From Acanthaster planci (Eukaryota; Echinodermata; Asteroidea; Valvatida; Acanthasteridae), in the NCBI RefSeq assembly GCF_001949145.1, contig NW_019091381.1, forward strand, positions 3,285,658-3,305,982: a DNA stretch of 20,325 nucleotides, written 5' to 3'. Both the position numbers and the translations under genes were made by a program. Below the pieces are notes generated by a model. That model saw only the letters and a list, made by a program, of their open reading frames with translations. It had not been told where the DNA came from and did not search any database. Each line of letters opens with the position of its first letter. Position 1 is the first letter of the stretch. Positions 18,550-20,325 of this stretch are shown in pieces.

Positions 18550-20325
18550 GTAAGTAGTATTTTGCAATCTGCATTTGATTCAGTTATAAAGTGCAAGTTA
18601 AAATTATTTTCAAAAACATTGTACAATAATGAAATTACGTTATTGCATTATATGCCGAGAGTGATTTTTCTCTGAGTTGTCCCAATTTCCTGGCTCCGAA
18701 AAAAAAAATTCCAAACTGACAATCCCTCACTGTTCTCTGTTAGCAGATGTGGTTTTGCTTGGCAGGTGCCTTAAAGAGACGCCTGGCACCTTTACATGGC
18801 ATTTTAGTTTGATTTGAACATAATACGGGTATTTCACAATAGTGCGCCTCCACGAGTTTGCAATGCGTTGGCCAATCACAACGCCAGAAATTTGTCAACC
18901 ATTTCCAAACGCGCATTGGGTCGACAGATTTCGCGCATTGTGATTGGCCAATGCGTTGCAAATTCTTGGTGGCGTACTATTGTGAATCGCCCGTATTGTG
19001 TACGTGTAGAATTTGCACTTTGTAAATACCTACATGACAGCCTCTGCAGGCACAAATGAAGATTATTTTTGGGGAGTGGGGTCTGGCTGGCACTTACACC
19101 TGTTGGGGTACGCTTGGTCCGTGGGGTATCAATGCAAAGCTAACACTAGACCATTTGCTGTACACACATGGCGAGGGTGCATGACTCTTTTCTTTTTCTT
19201 TTGCAGCAACCTGTCGTGCACCACTGGGAATGAACAGCAAGGATATCACTGACGACCAGCTTGAAGCCAGCTCCATCTATCTTAATGATGTTATGTTCTA
19301 TGGGCCGCAGAATGCGAGGTGATTGGACGGTGCATGTACCATTCTTCTATTGGCCGTTCAACTCCCATTATCAACTGAAGAGTTTTTGAACACGATGAAG
19401 TGTTTTGTTGGAAATTGGAGCTCAATTTTTCGGGAGTGTGTGAGAGGAAGGGGATTTCATGACCAAGAAAAGTCACCCACCAAAACGCAAGAGTGAGGGT
19501 GGACACTCTGAAATAGTTCCAAGCTTGCAGCGTCATGTGATACAAAAAATACATTTCTTTACTTCTTACTGCTTGCAAACAAAACATCGTTATCGTTGTA
19601 AGTTGCTGTTAGACTTTAGGGAACTTGATTTGAAAGAGAACTGCCTATGCTCAGGCCACAGTCAATTTGCCGTCGTCGTCCCCTTGAAAAAAAAGTTTGC
19701 AGCTCTGGGTGCGGTCTCAGAGATTTCAGGGTTATAGTTACCCCACTACCATTGTCACGTTATTAACCCTCCTCGGGTTCATTCTAACTTGCCGGGAATC
19801 TGTTTCTGTCCCCTTCCGTCCCTCCCTCCTCAGATTAAATTTGGAGCTAGGCAGCGGGGCCTGGTGCCCAGTCAGTGCCGCGCCCGAGGTGGATGGCCGC
19901 TACGAGTTCTTGCAGGTCAACTTTCACAACGTGACTGTAATGACGGCGCTGTCCACCCAGGGCCGCTGGTACTTAGGCGATGGCCGGGAGTTCACCCGCA
20001 AGTTCCGGTTAGAGTACGCCCGGGACCAACGATGGCGGCGTTATCGTGACAGCCTCCAGAATGAGGTAGGAGCTTGAACAACCACTTTCGGCATTTTTTT
20101 TTGGGGGGAAGGGTTTTATGTTTAAACACCGACTGTCAGAATTCTCCATTAATTAATTCCATATTTTATTCCTACTTTTCTATCAGGTCAATTAATGTCA
20201 GATATTTTCTATTTCAGTGTCAGCTCCTGTGCCCAATTTATTTGAACTAAACTTTGGCATGTATTATTCACTAGATTTTCTTTTCATGTTTAATTCATCA
20301 CTTTACTTCTTCAGGTTAATACACA
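18450..20325 (+). CDS. Discoidin domain receptor (DDR1/DDR2-like), 5' part, four exons, partial
   Basis: Split gene for a secreted or membrane protein that begins with a signal peptide and a discoidin (F5/8 type C) domain. The coding join is 18450-18549, 19207-19318, 19834-20065 and 20315 to beyond the window, with intron phases 1, 2 and 0. Seen: the joined frame is open for 148 residues and carries CRAPLGM, a TASS-like EASSIY, GAWCP, EFLQV, TQGR, REF and a W-x-x-Y-R stretch in the order and spacing of the DDR discoidin domain. Known of the family: DDRs are collagen-activated receptor tyrosine kinases at the plasma membrane, with discoidin and discoidin-like domains, one membrane span and a cytoplasmic kinase. 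The kinase is not in this window, so the receptor call rests on the discoidin domain alone. That domain is closer to DDRs than to coagulation factor or neuropilin domains, mainly through the CRxPLGM and GAWCP signatures. DDR1 and DDR2 cannot be told apart; an invertebrate single-copy Ddr is likely. Confidence 0.88.
18764..18791. repeat. Short inverted repeat with TTAAAGAGAC spacer
   Basis: AGGTGCC (18764-18770) and GGCACCT (18785-18791) are perfect inverted 7-mers around a 14-base spacer beginning TTAAAGAGAC. TTAAAG-type motifs followed by a GGACACC/GGCACC-like word occur at the ends of some invertebrate interspersed repeats, so this may be a relic end of one. Nothing more can be supported. 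Confidence 0.35.
18822..18997. mobile_element. Foldback / MITE-like element, 176 bp, in intron 1
   Basis: Two 79-base arms, 18822-18900 and 18919-18997, are reverse complements with no gaps and 14 mismatches by my count (about 82%). They flank an 18-base loop. The outer ends are AATACGGG and CCCGTATT, and each arm contains a perfect shared 14-mer core TTGGCCAATCACAA. There is no coding capacity, which fits a non-autonomous DNA transposon (MITE or foldback). I do not see a convincing target-site duplication, and the arm divergence suggests an old copy. It could also be a chance-preserved hairpin, but the length argues strongly against that. Confidence 0.75.
19207..19318 (+). CDS. DDR-like coding exon 2: start of discoidin domain
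   Basis: 112 bases, residues 34-70 plus two bases. It begins after a very strong acceptor (TCTTTTCTTTTTCTTTTGCAG) and reads P-TCRAPLGMNSKDITDDQ, then LEASSIYLNDVMFYGPQNA. Cys36 is the first half-cystine of the F5/8 type C domain. The CRxPLGM block, the acidic D-D and the ASS block match the beginning of the DDR discoidin domain. The donor is AG|GTGATT, weaker than consensus (A rather than the favoured A-A-G or A-G-AGT follow-on), but it gives the phase 2 that joins exon 3 as Arg71 and keeps the family spacing between ASS and GAWCP. By-eye alignment puts Tyr58 and Val62 where human DDR2 has collagen-contact residues Trp52 and Thr56. Confidence 0.92.
19319..19833 (+). other. Intron 2 of the DDR-like gene (515 bp)
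   Basis: GTGATT donor and CTCCTCAG acceptor, phase 2. Open frames inside it (for example 19459-19737) run across the acceptor and have no similarity I recognise, so I treat them as chance. Nothing else stands out. Confidence 0.85.
19834..20065 (+). CDS. DDR-like coding exon 3: central discoidin domain
   Basis: 232 bases, completing Arg71 and coding residues 72-148. The acceptor follows a 30-base pyrimidine tract ending CCTCCTCAG and the donor is GAG|GTAGGA. Landmarks are GAWCP (79-83), YEFLQV (94-99), STQGR (111-115), DGREF (120-124), a FRLEYARD strand (about 127-134) and WRRYRD (137-142). These are the core beta-strands of the discoidin jelly roll, and the exon is visibly richer in GC and CpG than its introns. 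Arg115 and Glu123 align with the human DDR2 Arg105/Glu113 pair that borders the collagen-binding trench. Ser78 stands where DDR2 has Asp69. There is one N-glycosylation sequon, N103-V-T. This is the most secure coding exon in the window. Confidence 0.95.
20066..20314 (+). other. Intron 3 of the DDR-like gene (249 bp)
   Basis: GTAGGA donor after GAG and TTCTTCAG acceptor, phase 0. AT-rich, with a T8 tract near its start, a TTAATTAATT word at 20149-20158 and a good pyrimidine tract at its end. Confidence 0.66.
20315..20325 (+). CDS. DDR-like coding exon 4, first 11 bases
   Basis: A pyrimidine-rich acceptor (CTTTACTTCTTCAG) ends at 20314 and the window stops 11 bases later. In phase 0 the next codons are Val-Asn-Thr and part of a fourth. 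Following ...SLQNE, this gives E-V-N-T, which fits the position where vertebrate DDRs continue with a Glu/Gln-Val pair before a Gly-Asn. The call depends on a very short stretch; its main support is that phase, acceptor and family register all agree. Confidence 0.65.

Larger units (their letters stand above)
18550..19206 (+). other. Intron 1 of the DDR-like gene (657 bp)
   Basis: GTAAGT donor and TTTTGCAG acceptor, phase 1. It holds a short inverted repeat (AGGTGCC at 18764-18770 with GGCACCT at 18785-18791) and a large foldback element at 18822-18997. No coding potential that continues the receptor frame was seen. Confidence 0.82.

Noticed and set aside
18740-18961. Minus- and plus-strand ORFs over the foldback element
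   Set aside because: They are open only because the hairpin arms lack stops; no protein similarity.
1-20325. CRISPR arrays, bacterial operons, rRNA or viral genes
   Set aside because: None seen: the window has intron-split animal coding sequence, no regularly spaced repeats with unique spacers, and no recognisable viral or prokaryotic proteins.

Overview
This is animal genomic DNA. It has spliceosomal introns with GT..AG borders and polypyrimidine tracts, no operon-like coding, long AT-rich non-coding stretches, and one split gene at the right-hand end on the + strand. That gene is the 5' part of a discoidin domain receptor (DDR1/DDR2-type collagen-receptor tyrosine kinase). The palindromic hexamer/octamer TACATG/TACATGTA is spread over the whole window, with many GTACCGGTAC and GGCCTAC words. 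This composition reminds me of marine invertebrate deuterostomes (lancelet or echinoderm). The taxon call is an impression, not a proof.

Layout. Bases 1 to about 18021 hold no coding gene I can support. Open frames there are at most 175 codons, lack recognisable domains and are not flanked by convincing splice sites. This part is either intergenic DNA or the long 5' intron(s) of the receptor gene. It contains TACATG arrays, several inverted repeats (best: 3040-3061 with 3234-3255), a probable interspersed-repeat fragment (13411-13480), a possible tRNA-type SINE head (about 10716-10746), a pentanucleotide microsatellite (16651-16684), and one promoter-like cluster with a perfect CRE, an inverted CCAAT box and a TATA-like element (14451-14584).

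The receptor gene. A probable 5'UTR segment starts after a good splice acceptor at 18020-18021 and carries five short upstream ORFs (six AUGs in all). The coding exons are 18450-18549 (signal peptide), 19207-19318, 19834-20065 and the first 11 bases of a fourth from 20315. Introns are 657, 515 and 249 bp, with phases 1, 2 and 0. Joined, they read without a stop for 148 residues plus the start of the next exon. They give a signal peptide followed by the N-terminal two thirds of the F5/8 type C (discoidin) domain. The rest of the receptor (second discoidin-like domain, transmembrane segment, kinase) would lie downstream of this window.

The most interesting points are: the apparent replacement of three residues that in human DDR2 contact collagen (Trp52, Thr56, Asp69), while the Arg105/Glu113 pair is kept; the uORF-rich leader; a 176-bp foldback/MITE-like element inside the first coding intron; and the isolated CRE/CCAAT/TATA cluster 3.9 kb upstream of the start codon. 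I found no evidence of a wholly new genetic system.
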